Below the pieces are notes generated by a model. The model was not told the origin of the DNA and did not search any database. It worked only from the letters and a program-made list of their open reading frames with translations. The translations under genes and the position numbers were made by a program. A stretch of DNA of 64,000 nt from Lineus longissimus. Taxonomy: Eukaryota > Nemertea > Pilidiophora > Heteronemertea > Lineidae. The stretch is from positions 16,563,501-16,627,500 of the forward strand of contig NC_088310.1 of assembly GCF_910592395.1 (NCBI RefSeq). Direction: 5' to 3'. The stretch's first letter is position 1, and each line of letters opens with the position of its first letter. Positions 45,657-57,270 of this stretch are shown here, piece after piece.

Positions 45657-46917
45657 GGTAGGCTCTTTGTCTAACTTGCCTCACTACACCATTTCCACCT
45701 AGGTTTATGAATGGGTACTGGTCAGAAAAAGGATTGTAGGGCTAATTAGTTAGCTCATCTGAGGTCTGCTTCAATTGTGAAATCAGATGATAACCTCAGA
45801 CTGGAAACCAAAAACTTTAAATTTTTGGTATTTTGTACTCTGGCATAGTTAGCGAGGATTTTTTTCTCAAAAGTGTTGTATTGTTCCCCCCTCAAGAGCC
45901 TTTTGCCTCCCTCCAGGCCGAAATGCTAGCTACGCCCCAGGTATTCAGTTCATGGTTGCATTAATTAGTTGATGCACTATTGGCATGCAATAAAGTATTT
46001 GGAAGAAATAAAGTTATCTTGTGCACAATCATTGTGACGACAGATGCATGTTCCATATGCCAGGGTTCAGAGATGGGAAAAAGAGTAAGTTTCCCACAGC
46101 ATAAAACATGCCACAGCTGTCAAGTCGGGGGGGGGGGGGGGAAGAAACAATTCTTACTAAAATCTCTCACATATCAATGTGTCTGGGCCTCCACCTAATT
46201 GGTCGAACTCGTCCATATCCCTGTATCTTTTATTCACGTGCGGCGAAGACCCACTACACTCCCGTGACCATTCCAAAGCAGAATGAATTGTATGGGTATT
46301 TACATGATCAGTGACGTCACCCCAGTCGGAATACCAGTGGTACTAGATTCTTCGCTGTGATTAATCTTACATCCTCACAATGGATGTGTATCACTTGCTC
46401 CACCAATCTCCAATTAACTGGCCTACATGGGTTAACTGTTAGATCTTCAAAAGCCGAGCGGAGAAAAACATGCAACATTCTAATGACAAGCTTTGCTTGG
46501 AGCGGACATGCTTCTCTCCCAGTGAGTGCCAAGGGGAAGAAACACAGTGATCTGCAGTCTTTTTCTAGCTGGAAATACACTTGAAGCTATACTCAAGTAG
46601 GGGCATGTTACATCATGAATTTGGCTAATAATTCATGTAGCCAGTAATTATACTTGCCACCAGCCATAATCATTCCCATTTTTTTTTCTTCCTGGCCTTT
46701 CCTATTAATGATGAGGTTCTAATACAGGTTGGTGTGTCGCCCCAACTTAGGTAAAAATAACGAGGCTTTACTATGATTTGAAAAGGAGGTTGTTACACCA
46801 AGACTTGTTCTCTGCAGTAAAAAATCGATGTTCATTTGATGGTGACGCCGTATGTTATTCATTCATAATATATTCTGGTTTATAAATCCTTTCCTGAAAA
46901 GATATCAATGTCTCCTT
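45657..46917. other. No firm feature
   Basis: 46127-46141 is 15 consecutive G. 46317-46580 holds complementary 75-87 codon frames without family features. Confidence 0.45.
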
Positions 46918-47080
46918 AAAGGACCAATTGCATTACTACCAAGCTGTTGCTGCACCGTCACCTTCTCCTTCCATTCTACAGTCGCAGTTCCCGTCATTAA
47001 ATAACAGATAAAGTGGAAAATTTAAAAAACAGAGTGTGTCCTCTGTGCTGAGATCAATTTTGTGCAGATCAATGCATGGC
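46918..47080 (+). repeat. Dispersed repeat family C, copy 1
   Basis: AAAGGACCAATTGCATTACTA, then CAAGCTGTTGCTGCACCGTC and CATTCTACA, correspond in order to 58372-58560 (AAAGGACCATTGACATTATT, CAGCTGTTGGCTGCCCAGTC, TATTCTACA). Diverged. Confidence 0.45.
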
Positions 47081-47369
47081 GACACACACTGCACACAGGC
47101 AAAAATCTACACAATGACATCAACCCCCTTCCCCTGTGACGACAGTGATGTCGCATCTTAGTAGGGTTTGATGTAAGGCCTCAGCTTGTACTTGTGTGGC
47201 ATGAAAGGGTTTTTCGCATCAGGAGTTGTGCATGCTCAATGATAAGAAATAACTATCAAGAGCTGAAATATTGGAAAAATTTCCTTAGGGAAGCCAAAGT
47301 AATTAAAAAGTACTCCAAGCAATTAGCAGCTAACACTCCCACGTGAAGATAGACTACTTAGCAAACTAC

Positions 47370-47570
47370 ACAATTTACTTTTGAAAGCTTCTGTAATATG
47401 TGAAATAAAGCAAGTTACTTTTGAAAGTTGCTCCACATGTGAAATTAAGCAAGCTACTCTTTAAAGCTGCTTTACATGTGAAATAAAGCAAGCTTCTCTT
47501 GAAAGCTGCTTTATATGTGAATTGAGCAAGCTGCTCATGAAAATTATCGTACATAAAAATTAAGCACGTC
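47370..47570 (+). repeat. ~40 bp tandem repeat, 5 units
   Basis: ACATGTGAAATAAAGCAAG followed by CT(A/T)CTCTTGAAAGCTGCTTT and variants. The 93-codon minus-strand frame across it is explained by the repeats. Confidence 0.8.
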
Positions 47571-48027
47571 GTATTCATAGCACATGTAATAAACATCAAA
47601 CAGTAAATGTTAAGAAGTTGCTTAAGGGAGGGACGTTGATATGTTTGTTGCAGCATGTGCTATAATTATCGCATGCAACAAAAATCACATTATGAAGTCG
47701 TGACAAGTGCAAGGATAAAATGCAATTCCCCTTCATTCTCATTTGGAAGTCCCAGTTTGCTCAGTTTGAGCTCTTGTCAGCCAAAATTATTGCTTGAGCG
47801 ACGGCGTGAATTCACGGTTGAGTTATACCCATGATCATGTGTCGGGCTGATAAACTAGCCTGGCCCTAAACGTCTTCTAGAAAGAACAGTGAGGATTGTT
47901 ATTGGCATGCAGCGCTTCGAGGTGTTCTGGCAAGAAGTGAGATGTGGTTTAAGGAATCAGGCTGTTGGTATTCACCGGTTATGTATCAAGGGATCAAGTA
48001 TACATCTAACCATGATTCTTTGAAGGC
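47571..48027. other. No recognised feature
   Basis: No repeat or sustained frame. Confidence 0.5.
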
Positions 48028-48510
48028 TATGTCATGTCTTTCTCATTGGAATCATCTGATGTGCTGTGTATTGTCTTTCTCATTGGAATCATCTGATGTG
48101 CTGTGTATTGTCTTTCTCATTGGAATCATCTGATGTGATGGGTCATGTCTTTCTCATTGGAATCATCTGATGTGCAGTGTATTGTATTTCTCATTGGAAT
48201 CATTGGATGTGTCTTGTCTTTCTCATTGGAATCATCGGATGTGCTGTGTCTTGTCTTTCTCATTGGAATCATCTGATGTTCTGTGTCTTGTCTTTCTCAT
48301 TGGAATCATCTGATGTGCTGTGTCTTGTCTTTCTCATTGGAATCATCTGATGTGCTGTGTCTCGCATTTCTCATTGGAATCATCTGATGTGTCTTGTCTT
48401 TCTCATTGGAATGATCTGATGTTCTGTGTCGGAATCATCTGATGTTCTGTGTCTTGTCTTTCACATTGGAATAATCTAGTGTGCTGTGTCTTGTCTTGTC
48501 TGTCTCTTTG
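48028..48510 (+). repeat. ~38 bp minisatellite, about 12 units
   Basis: GTCTTTCTCATTGGAATCAT + CTGATGTGCTGTGTCTT, with 31-39 bp length variants. Ends in diverged units near 48500. Confidence 0.93.
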
Positions 48511-48827
48511 AAATCATGTGCTGTCTTGATGTGCCGTGGTCGGACATTCACCTCAGTCTTATCCAGAGAGTAGTGATCAGCAGCTTCTATTCAACCATGA
48601 TTGGTTCTGCCTCTGCAAACAATATAAGAAAATTGTTGTACGTGTCAGCCACAGCTGTGAGCAGATCATTATCCAACAACACATTTCCTAGTTTCATCAT
48701 TTAAGTGTAGGTAGCACAAGAGTATTATTACGCCTGGTAACTTTCATCACATCAGCATCCGATAGAACAACACAAACCAGCTGTCATTGGTAAACTTCAT
48801 GTTTCTTCCCCTCACCTACGCTCCTTC
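48511..48827. other. Spacer between two minisatellites
   Basis: On the minus strand a good acceptor-like tract (TTATATTGTTTGCAG at about 48617-48631) is present, but all three following frames stop within 40 bp. Confidence 0.4.
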
Positions 48828-49889
48828 TGACCATGTTACTTTCCCTCCTTTGCTCACCATCTGACCATGTTACTTTCCCTCGTTTGCTCATCATCTGACC
48901 ATGTTACTTTCCCTCATTTGATATCTATCTGACCATGTCACTTTCCCTCATTTGATATTGATCTGACCATGTCACTTTCCCTCGTTTGCTCTCCATCTGA
49001 CCATGTTACTTTCCCTCGTTTGCTCTCCATCTGACCATGTTACTTTCCCTCGTTTGCTCTCCATCGGACCATGTTACTTTCCCTCGTTTGCTCTCCATCG
49101 GACCATGTTACTTTCCCTCGTTTGCTCTCCATCTGACCATGGTACTTTCTTTCGTTTGCTCTCCATCTGACTATGTTTCTTTCCCTTGTTTGCTCTTCAT
49201 CTGACCATGTTACTTTCCCTTGTTTGCTCTCCATCTGACCATGTTAATTTCCCTTGTTTGCTCTCCATCGGACCATGTTACTTTCCCTCGTTTGCTCTTC
49301 ATCTGACCATGTTACTTTCCCTCGTTTGCTCTCCATCGGACCATGTTACTTTCCCTCGTTTGCTCTCCATCTGACCATGGTACTTTCCCTCGTTTGCTCT
49401 CCATCTGACTATGTTTCTTTCCCTTGTTTGCTCTTCATCTGACCATGTTACTTTCCCTTGTTTGCTCTCCATCTGACCATGTTAATTTCCCTTGTTTGCT
49501 CTCCATCGGACCATGTTACTTTCCCTCGTTTGCTCTCCATCTGACCATGTTACTTTTCCTCGTTTGCTCTCCATCGGACCATGTTACTTTCCCTCGTTTG
49601 CTCTCCATCTGACCATGTTACTTTCCCTCGTTTGCTCTCCATCTGACCATGTTACTTTCCCTCGTTTGCTCTCCATCGGACCATGTTACTTTCCCTCGTT
49701 TGCTCTCCATCTGACCATGTTACTTTCCCTCGTTTGCTCTCCATCTGACTATGTTTCTTTCCCTTGTTTGCTCTTCATCTGACCATGTTACTTTCCCTTG
49801 TTTGCTCTCCATCTGACCATGTTAATTTCCCTTGTTTGCACTTTATCTGACCATGTTATTCTCTCTCTCATTTGCTCTACATCGGACCT
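48828..49889 (+). repeat. 34 bp minisatellite, about 31 units
   Basis: CTGACCATGTTACTTTCCCT + CGTTTGCTCTCCAT in a nearly gapless ladder. A marked variant unit (CTGACTATGTTTCTTTCCC) recurs at 49167, 49405 and 49745, distances of exactly 7 and 10 units, showing block duplications. Frames open on both strands because 3 x 34 = 102 cycles all frames. No unique spacers, so it is not a CRISPR array. Confidence 0.97.
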
Positions 49890-51963
49890 TGCTACTCTGA
49901 TTTCCAGCTGTAACACTAGACAAGACTAGAGAAATAGCAAGACTATTGCCAATATGTGGACATGATGCCCCTTCTCCTGTCAAATTAGCTATGCTCAATG
50001 GCTCGGGGAGGCCAGGCAGTACAAGTTTCAAGTGACAGCTAGCCTCCAAGAAAACCTGTTGACTCATTTATACCATTATTGGAAAATGCAAAAGCGATTT
50101 TTGCCAATTATATAATAGTCTTTGTTGACCTTTAGTGGATGCCCGTAAAGAATAAGTGGAGAGGTTTTTTTTTCTTTACGTCATTGTGTTAGTTTGCTAG
50201 GTTGCATCCTTTGTCGAGTTGTTTACAATTTGCATTTACAACAAGGCTACAAATCTGTAGCTGAAGTATATTTCGTCGTTTCATCTATTCAACTGAAGGT
50301 GACTTACCGCTTTGTCAACATGATCTTGATCTGGAGATAATTCGCAACTGTAAGAATGTTTTATGCTCTGACGTAAGGATTGGGTTCAAGGAGTGTAGCA
50401 TTGGTTTAGATGCTTTACCTAGATGCAGCTGATATTGAATTGTATTGGGTCTAAACCACTCAAAAGTGCATTTCACTCGCTCATGTATCGAAGTGGAAGG
50501 TGCTTCCAGTTGACTTAAGTGAAGTCATATTTGCTGACAGTCTCATGCTCCAGAGATAAATAGTAGACTTATACCCCTGTGCCTGGATTAATTACTTCGT
50601 AAAGAACATTTTTGATTGAAGGAATAGGAGGAAGATGAAGAAATCCATCATAATTTGGACACTGATGGTCTAGTGAATGTGCATAAGTTGGACACGAAGA
50701 GGCTTTAAGAAACTTCCATTCACACTGGTCTATTAAGAATTCCATCTGGCAAACTAACAGGAAGTCATTTAATGTGAAGTGTTCGCCAGACATGTGTGGA
50801 ATAAATTGATGGCATGCTGGGGGTTGTTTATAATTTGGAAATCTCCTATTCGAGATGCTTCGGATTTAGTGATACAGGCGTGTGTATGAGCAATGACAAG
50901 GAGATAATGGTGGATATTGTTCACTAAGGAAATATTGGTGTGTTTCTGATTCATCCATGGTAAGTGTCATCGTTTGCCCACATTTTATCTTCGTTATTTC
51001 CTTTCGGTTATACACAGGGCGTCTCAATGATAAGAAAGGCAGAGCACTGTCAGAATTTAGCATGGAAAAAATGCCATAAGAAAAGGAAATAAATATGTTT
51101 TAACACCCTGATCATGTTTTGAGAATCAAGAAAATTGTCGGTTCTTTATTTTTTTACCATGTTTCACCACCATCATCACACCACCAGCACTGCCAATGAA
51201 GAAAAAACTATAATGATCATGATTGACAAGCCAACTCAGATTACCAGGCACAAAACTGCCGGGTAATAATCGTGACAGTTTTATTGCCATGATTTTCGCA
51301 ATTTGGGAGGCAAAGCAAACATTAAACTTGTTAAACTTGCTAGAATTTCAAGCATCAGCCATTAAATTTTGGCTGCAAACATGGAATTTAAAGGGACAAC
51401 TGGGGCATGATATTTACCTAGCCGGGAGGATAATGTGCCAATTTGACACCATGCACCACCACTTGTAGTATTACACTGATGCCGTTCTCTGATAACGATT
51501 TTCACCGTTGTTGGAAGGCAGTTTTGGCATGGCTTGTGAATTTTAGGCAGCCTAAAGGTTTACCCCGTTCTAGTGCATTATTTAGTGCAGTTCAAAGTGT
51601 TTTCTTTAATCCTGTTTTGAGAAGTTGCGGTCCTGCTGGAAGCCATTTTTGGACAAAAAACCAACACATCTTATGCCGAGGTTGGCCGTTTAAAAAAATT
51701 TGCAAACTTTTGGCTTCACGAATATTACCAGTTTGAGTATTTGTGTAATTGAGAGAACTAATTGTTGCTTTTGCTACAGTTACTATAACAAGAGAATATT
51801 TTTCCTATCACCAGTGAGGGTGATAAATGCCTGTTAAGGTTCATAAGGTACAGGCTGCTATAGGGTTCAAAGGGTTCTAAGTAGCAGGAAATATTTTACC
51901 ATATTTAGGCAAATTATTGAAATTGCTAAACCATTTGACATGTTCAACAGTGGTATGGTTTTT
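49890..51963. other. No firm feature
   Basis: 50560-51065 on the minus strand shows three overlapping frames of 60-74 codons in different registers, perhaps a decayed coding sequence, but nothing recognisable. Several short + frames at 51223-51736 likewise. Confidence 0.4.
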
Positions 51964-52005
51964 TAGCTCACCTCTTAGCAGAGGTGAGCTTATCCCATAC
52001 CGTGG

Positions 52006-52015
52006 CGTCCGTCGT

Positions 52016-52071
<56 letters not shown>

Positions 52072-52094
52072 CGTCGTCGTCCGTCGTCCGTTAG
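52006..52094 (+). repeat. (GTC)n microsatellite
   Basis: About 29 near-perfect GTC triplets at the same relative position where other copies of this element carry shorter GTC, GTCC or CCAT repeats. Open in several frames as poly-Ser, poly-Asp or poly-Thr only by composition. Confidence 0.97.
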
Positions 52095-52205
52095 CAGGGC
52101 ACGTTTCGTAACTGTTAGAGCTATTGAGTTGAAACTTGGTACACATGTACCTTTATGTAATGACACCTTGGAGACCAAGTTTCGGTCCGATTCGTTTCAT
52201 GGTTT

Positions 52206-52220
52206 GGCCACCAGGGGGCC
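52206..52220 (+). promoter_or_regulatory. CTCF-like core
   Basis: GGCCACCAGGGGGCC, identical to the one at 378-392 and nearly a palindrome (GGCC...GGCC). Variants occur in the next two units (CCACCAGGGGGA at 52511; CCTCCAGGGAGG at about 52810). Confidence 0.35.
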
Positions 52221-52350
52221 AAACGTTAAAAGTGAAAATATGCAATATCTCCCTTAATAGTAGTCGGGAAATTTTGAAAAAAATATGGTAGGTACTTCTA
52301 GCAAAGGTGCATCATATATCCTCCGGGTTTTTGATTTGACCTCCTTTTCA

Positions 52351-52980
52351 AGGTCACAGAGGTCAAATGGTGTAAATTGGCCGTTAGGATGTAACGATGG
52401 CACGTTTCTAAACTGCAATGACTATTGATACCAAATTTGGTACACATTTACCCCTTAGTCAGGTGATCTCAGGGACCGAAGTTTGGTCCAATATGATTCA
52501 CCACTTGACCACCAGGGGGAAAAATCCAAAAACCTTAAAAATGTGATTATTCCTTAACTTCTTGCCCGATTGCCACCAATTTGATATCATGGGTACATCT
52601 AACCACCATACAGTATATGTCACACAGGTTTTTAATTTGATCTTCTTGTCAAGGTCACAGAGGTCAAATGGCGTAAATTCGCCGTCAGGCCGTAACTATG
52701 GCACGTTTCTTAACTGCAATGACTATTGATCACAAATTAAGTACACATGTACCCCTTGGTCAGGTGATCTCAGGTACCGAAGTTTGGTGCGATCTGATTT
52801 GCCGTTTGGCCTCCAGGGAGGGGGCCAAATTCGAAATTCTTCAAAATGCCATTATTCCTAGTAATGACTTGCCTGATTGGCACCAATTTTATATCATAGG
52901 TACATCTGATTCTAACAACCATTCAATGTGTCACCCGGGTCTTCTTTGATTTGACCTACTTTTCAAGGTCACAGAGGTCG
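52351..52980 (+). promoter_or_regulatory. Three DR3-type AGGTCA direct repeats
   Basis: AGGTCA-CAG-AGGTCA at 52351-52365 and 52652-52666; AGGTCA-CAG-AGGTCG at 52966-52980. One per unit, ~305 bp apart, the same arrangement as at 221-540. Confidence 0.4.
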
Positions 52981-53127
52981 AATGTACTGTAAATTGGCCA
53001 TTTTGGGGAAATTGTAATTGCTTGGACCTACATCAAACCTAACACTACATGACACAATACCATGCTCTTTATCCATCTTTCCTCCACATGAGGTGAGCAC
53101 AATGGCCCTGGCCATTTCATTGCATTT

Positions 53128-53877
53128 TCTGCTCTGCGCATCTGATTGCTAAAATTAAAAGTATTGATTTGCTTTCTGTTAAGAGTTTCCTGAAAAATAG
53201 TTGCTCTTTGACTTAAAGGGGGGTCCCATGTGACTCATGTGAAATCCACCACTTCAGTTGACAGTATTGTGATGTACAACTTCGTCAGCGTGAAAGAAAT
53301 GTTGGACCACAAGAAGTATTTTTAAAAAGGACGATACTTCATTCCGTATATCTCTTCCGTAAACCCCTTGAATGAAATATGATCTTACCTGAACTCTCAA
53401 TTTCCTGACACAAATCCACCTCTCAAACCCAAGTTTATGAATATATTGATGGATTAGCCCTTTGTGCCTATAAATCTGTCACCTGTTGCCTGGCAACACA
53501 ACTAAATGCTGCATTATCACCTGAAGTTTCCACTTCTTCTGCTCATCAATCTTTACTGGGATGATCCCGATGATGCACAAATACCACGTCTAGATTTTTT
53601 TCTACCATCGTCGAATAAGGAAGTACAGTCCAAATCACAATCGACATGCCTTCTGCTTTGTGTAAGTTACGTGCAACTTACACATAACCCACACGCAAGT
53701 TGCACACTAGTGACACGATAGTGACGAAAGTTGCGCGCTGCTTACGCGAAACGGGTCAATTGAGAATATTTGACGTACCCTCAAGTTGGACCATTAATAC
53801 GGTTCAGTGAAAGCAATGACTACATTCAATCACATTGGCCAGGTTATTTGTAATCTGGTCCATATTTTAACCTTTTT
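53128..53877. other. No firm feature
   Basis: 53669-53703 holds a GTGCAACTT / AAGTTGCAC inverted pair. A 71-codon frame ending at a GTAAGT-like site (53506-53665) has no family features. Confidence 0.4.
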
Positions 53878-54454
53878 GTCCCCGTCACTCAGCAGAGCGA
53901 AAGGGGGACATGAAAATACCCTCCGTCCGTCGATCCATCCAACCACTTGTGAGCGCGATACCAGCGACGTATCAAAGCCAAATTTGGTGTGTGGGTACGT
54001 ATAGGCATAAGTAAGAACCCTCTTGAAAATTAGGTCACTGCATGAAAATCCAAAACTGCTGCCGCCTTACCTGTTGAAAACTTGCAAGTGCCCTTGTGAA
54101 CCTGATATATGGAGAAGTCGGTGTGAGAAGATTTAGTGTGTGGGTAGGTATAGACATTAGTAACAACCCTATCGAAAATTAGGTCAACACGCCAAAATCC
54201 AAGATGGCTGCCGCTTTACCTGTTGAACTGCACTTGTGAATGTGATATATGGAGAAGTCCGCGACGTATTACATATTATGTATTATCAAACAAAGCCAAG
54301 TTTTGTGTGTGGGTACATATAGGAATTAGTAACAACCCTATCAAACATGTCAAAAAGTAGGTCACCGCATCAAAATCCAAGATGGCTGCTACCTTAGGTG
54401 CTGCAATCTCGTGAGTTCACTTGTCAGTGCAAACACCCTTTAGCGACGGGGGAC
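53878..54454 (+). repeat. GTCCCCGTC dispersed element
   Basis: Left end GTCCCCGTCACTCAGC and right end AGCGACGGGGGAC are inverted counterparts. Inside are three ~160 bp units (GTGTGTGGGTA, then AACCCT, AATTAGGTCA, AAATCCAAGATGGCTGC) starting near 53980, 54140 and 54306. A CCGTCCGTCGATCCATCC run follows the left end, placing a simple repeat in the same relative position as in the GTC/GGTGAGC family. Confidence 0.75.
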
Positions 54455-55851
54455 CTGGGCATAACACTTGTTTTAATATAACCTTGCAATTAGCTCTGAT
54501 GGATAGCTTGACCCCTAAAACCTATGTATGGAGATAAAAATCAGCTTTCTAGGTTGAATAGGTAGCGAGTTATGGTCATTTGTATGTAATGGTGGCCATC
54601 TCAGATTATAAGCGATGCGAGCTCTGACAAATCACAGCCACAGGCTTCTGATGTCAGATACACAAGATAAGGCAAACATGTCATCAAGCAGTTTCTGAAA
54701 GTAGAGACCCTCAGCTGCCAAAATCAACAGTAAAAAAACATTGATACAACAATTCAAGATTACCATCTCTGCTCCCAGACTATCTCATCAGCTGGAACAC
54801 CGACAAAATATGCTGGTCCTCAAAGTACCAGCTATACTCTTTTCCCCGTAAAGAAGAGATTTTTGTTGCAGCCACCTGCAATAGTTTTTGCGTGCAACAA
54901 AATCTCCCATTTGCTATGTTCATTGCTGATGTCTGCAGTAAGAATCAGTCACCGTTATGATGACCTGCAATAAATATCAAAGCCAGCGATGATAGGTTTT
55001 ATCTGCAGACAAGCAATTCTTTGTCACCCATCCAATAAAAATTATTGCAGGTCACTGCGATGATAATCTCTGGTATGTTGGATGCTTAAGAGTACAAGTC
55101 ATGGCTTGTACCACGTTAAACTCAAATAATCATTACGTTGAAAATTAAACTTGGTTATTGGCATTTTGTGGCCAGAATTGCGGTTACGAACGTCATTAGC
55201 AAGGAATTATGAGTTCGGTAAAATGCCACAAGTGACAGCTTATTATCGGGAATATGCTTAATGAACATTGTTCATATTACTCTGTGTTATCAATATTTTC
55301 ATCAGATTTTTTCTGCCTTCCTGTGCAAAATGTTTCTGGAGTGCAGTGGTGTTCTGCGTTTTTTTGTGTTTAGCAGAATAATCAATAAATTCTTGTGAAA
55401 ATGTCATGTTAACAATATTTAACTAGGTACGTTATGAACAAAACTCCAGCCCAACTGACACCACTCATAAAAAATATAACATATTTCACTGCAGAACATG
55501 CTGAGTTCACCTACAATGATTGCTGACACATTGCTGATTCAGCAAAGCTACAGTGGGTTACAGAGGGTTGATATCACCTTATAACGCCCTATACAGTTTT
55601 AGTCCAGTTTGTTGACACATCAGCCAGAAGATGGTCCGTTGTTGAAGTGTGTACATTGATACATTGCTCAATAAGAATGTACCCACTTCCAAGTTTTGGC
55701 TGAAAAATACAGTATGATTATTGTAAGAGTGTTCGCCTGATCTTGTAACTGAGTGCTTATCAGAACACAATCTACTGTTGTTTCCCATCAGAGATTACAC
55801 TTTTGATCCTGAACCCACATAAATATTGGTAAATTCTGCGCATCTCCTGTA
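54455..55851. other. Inverted motif pair, otherwise nothing
   Basis: GAGATTTTTGTTGCA (54848) and TGCAACAAAATCTC (54893) form a small hairpin; a related TGCAACAAAAATCTC occurs at about 62059. No gene seen. Confidence 0.45.
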
Positions 55852-56025
55852 TACAGTAGAACCAGCACTAGCAATTGTCAGTCCCGAGGGTGTCCTTAAT
55901 AGAGAGGTGTCCAAATTAGAGAGGTCAAATTGAAAGGAAACTACCAATTTGGGACCAAAACTAGTCTCCTTAATAGAGAGGTTGTGCTTAATAGAGAGGT
56001 GTCCGCTAAGGGAGGTTCCACTGTA
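55852..56025 (+). mobile_element. TA-flanked pogo-like MITE, copy 4
   Basis: 174 bp. Left TACAGTAGAACC, right GGAGGTTCCACTGTA. Internal GTCCTTAATAGAGAGGTG motifs as in the other copies; the left part has a short deletion. Confidence 0.82.
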
Positions 56026-56039
56026 TATGTATTTTTAGG

Positions 56040-57270
56040 ACGATCTCTCCAAATTACGGTCTAATGTCTAAGATGAGTATGTAAAGAACTTGGCTGAAAA
56101 ATGTTGGTCACATAAAGACTTTGTTATGCTATATCTTGTTATCTGACTTACAAGCCGTTGACTTGTCAGCGCAACTGTCACTATTGATTGGAAACACTTT
56201 TGGATGCTGAACTCGCATCGGTCTTGGTGAACTTGTACTAAACTTCTATTATGTTGCTTGAAGATCTCTCTAAATCACATACCAAGATGACAATGTCAAG
56301 AACGGTGCGCTAAAAAAATTTAGTCACGTGATGACAAAAATTTTCGTCTCGTCTTGATATCTGACATTACAAGCCTGTGACTCGTCAGTTCAGTCTTCAC
56401 TATTGATTGGCCGCAAAGAGAAGCACTTTTGGATGCTGAATTCACACCACTCACCAGTGTTAGCAAACGAGCTTCTGTACTTGCTTGAAGATCTCTCCAA
56501 ATCACATGCTGAGATGACTTTGGAAATAAATCGGCTGAAAAATGTTGGTCACATAATCACAAGAATGTTTGCCTAATCTTGTTATCAGACACTCTATTCC
56601 AGTGACTTGTCAGAGCGGGTGTATCTGTTAATTGGCCACGGAGAGAAACATCTTTGGATACAGGACTCGCATCAGTGTTTTGTGGTGAACTTGTACTCAT
56701 GCAACTTCTGTAATGTTGTTTGAAGATCTCTCCAAATCACATACTGAGATGACTTTGTAAAGAAACTGGCGCGCTAAAAAATGTTAATCACATGATGACA
56801 AAAATGTTTGTCTCGTCTTGTTATCTGACATTACAAGCCTGTGACTTGTTTGTGCAGTCGTCACTATTGATTGGCTGCAAAGAGAAGCACTTTTGGATGC
56901 TGAATTCACACCAGTATTAGCAAACTTCTGTAATGTTGCTTGAAGATCTCTCCAAATCACAAGCTGAGATGACTTGGTAAATAAATCGACTTAAAAATGT
57001 TGGTCACATAATGACATGAATGTTTGCCTAATCTTGTTATCTGACATCACAAGCCTGTGACTTGTCAGAGCGGGCATCACTGTTAATCGGAATCAGAGAG
57101 AAACACTTTTGGATGCTGAACTCACATCAGTGTTGGCAAACTCGTCCTCAACTTGTGTGATTTAACTATAAAGAAGATCTCTCTGAATCCCAATCTCAGA
57201 TGAGAGTGTGAAGGGTTGGCTGCAAAATGTGTTTACCTAATCTTGTTTGAGCAACAGCTACTAGTGATTG
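56040..57270 (+). repeat. ~215-235 bp tandem repeat, 5 units plus a partial
   Basis: Units share GAAGATCTCTCCAAATCACA, GCTGAAAAATGTTGGTCACA, CTAATCTTGTTATCTGACAT, ACAAGCC(T)GTGACTTGTCAG and CACTTTTGGATGCTGAA. Starts fall near 56040, 56262, 56490, 56722, 56940 and 57175. Identity falls in the first and last units. Confidence 0.9.

Larger units (their letters stand above)
51964..53127 (+). repeat. GTC/GGTGAGC dispersed element, complete copy
   Basis: Opens with a perfect 10-bp hairpin AGCTCACCTC-TTAGCA-GAGGTGAGCT (51965-51990), then a (GTC)n tract, then three ~305 bp units with GGCACGTTTC anchors near 52099, 52398 and 52701. It closes with GAGGTGAGCACAATGGCCCT at about 53090-53109. The terminal GAGGTGAGC is inverted relative to the start, so the element has short inverted ends. 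Non-coding; family name not recognised. Confidence 0.85.

Noticed and set aside
49040-49782. Possible CRISPR-like array or repeat protein
   Set aside because: Units are contiguous 34-mers without unique spacers, the genome is eukaryotic, and frames are open on both strands by arithmetic of the unit length.
50560-51065. Three staggered minus-strand frames that might be one decayed protein
   Set aside because: Frames overlap in conflicting registers and none resembles a family I know; a donor-like GTAAGT lies on the other strand.
51877-52178. Poly-Ser, poly-Asp and poly-Thr open frames
   Set aside because: Different readings of the same (GTC)n tract inside a dispersed element.
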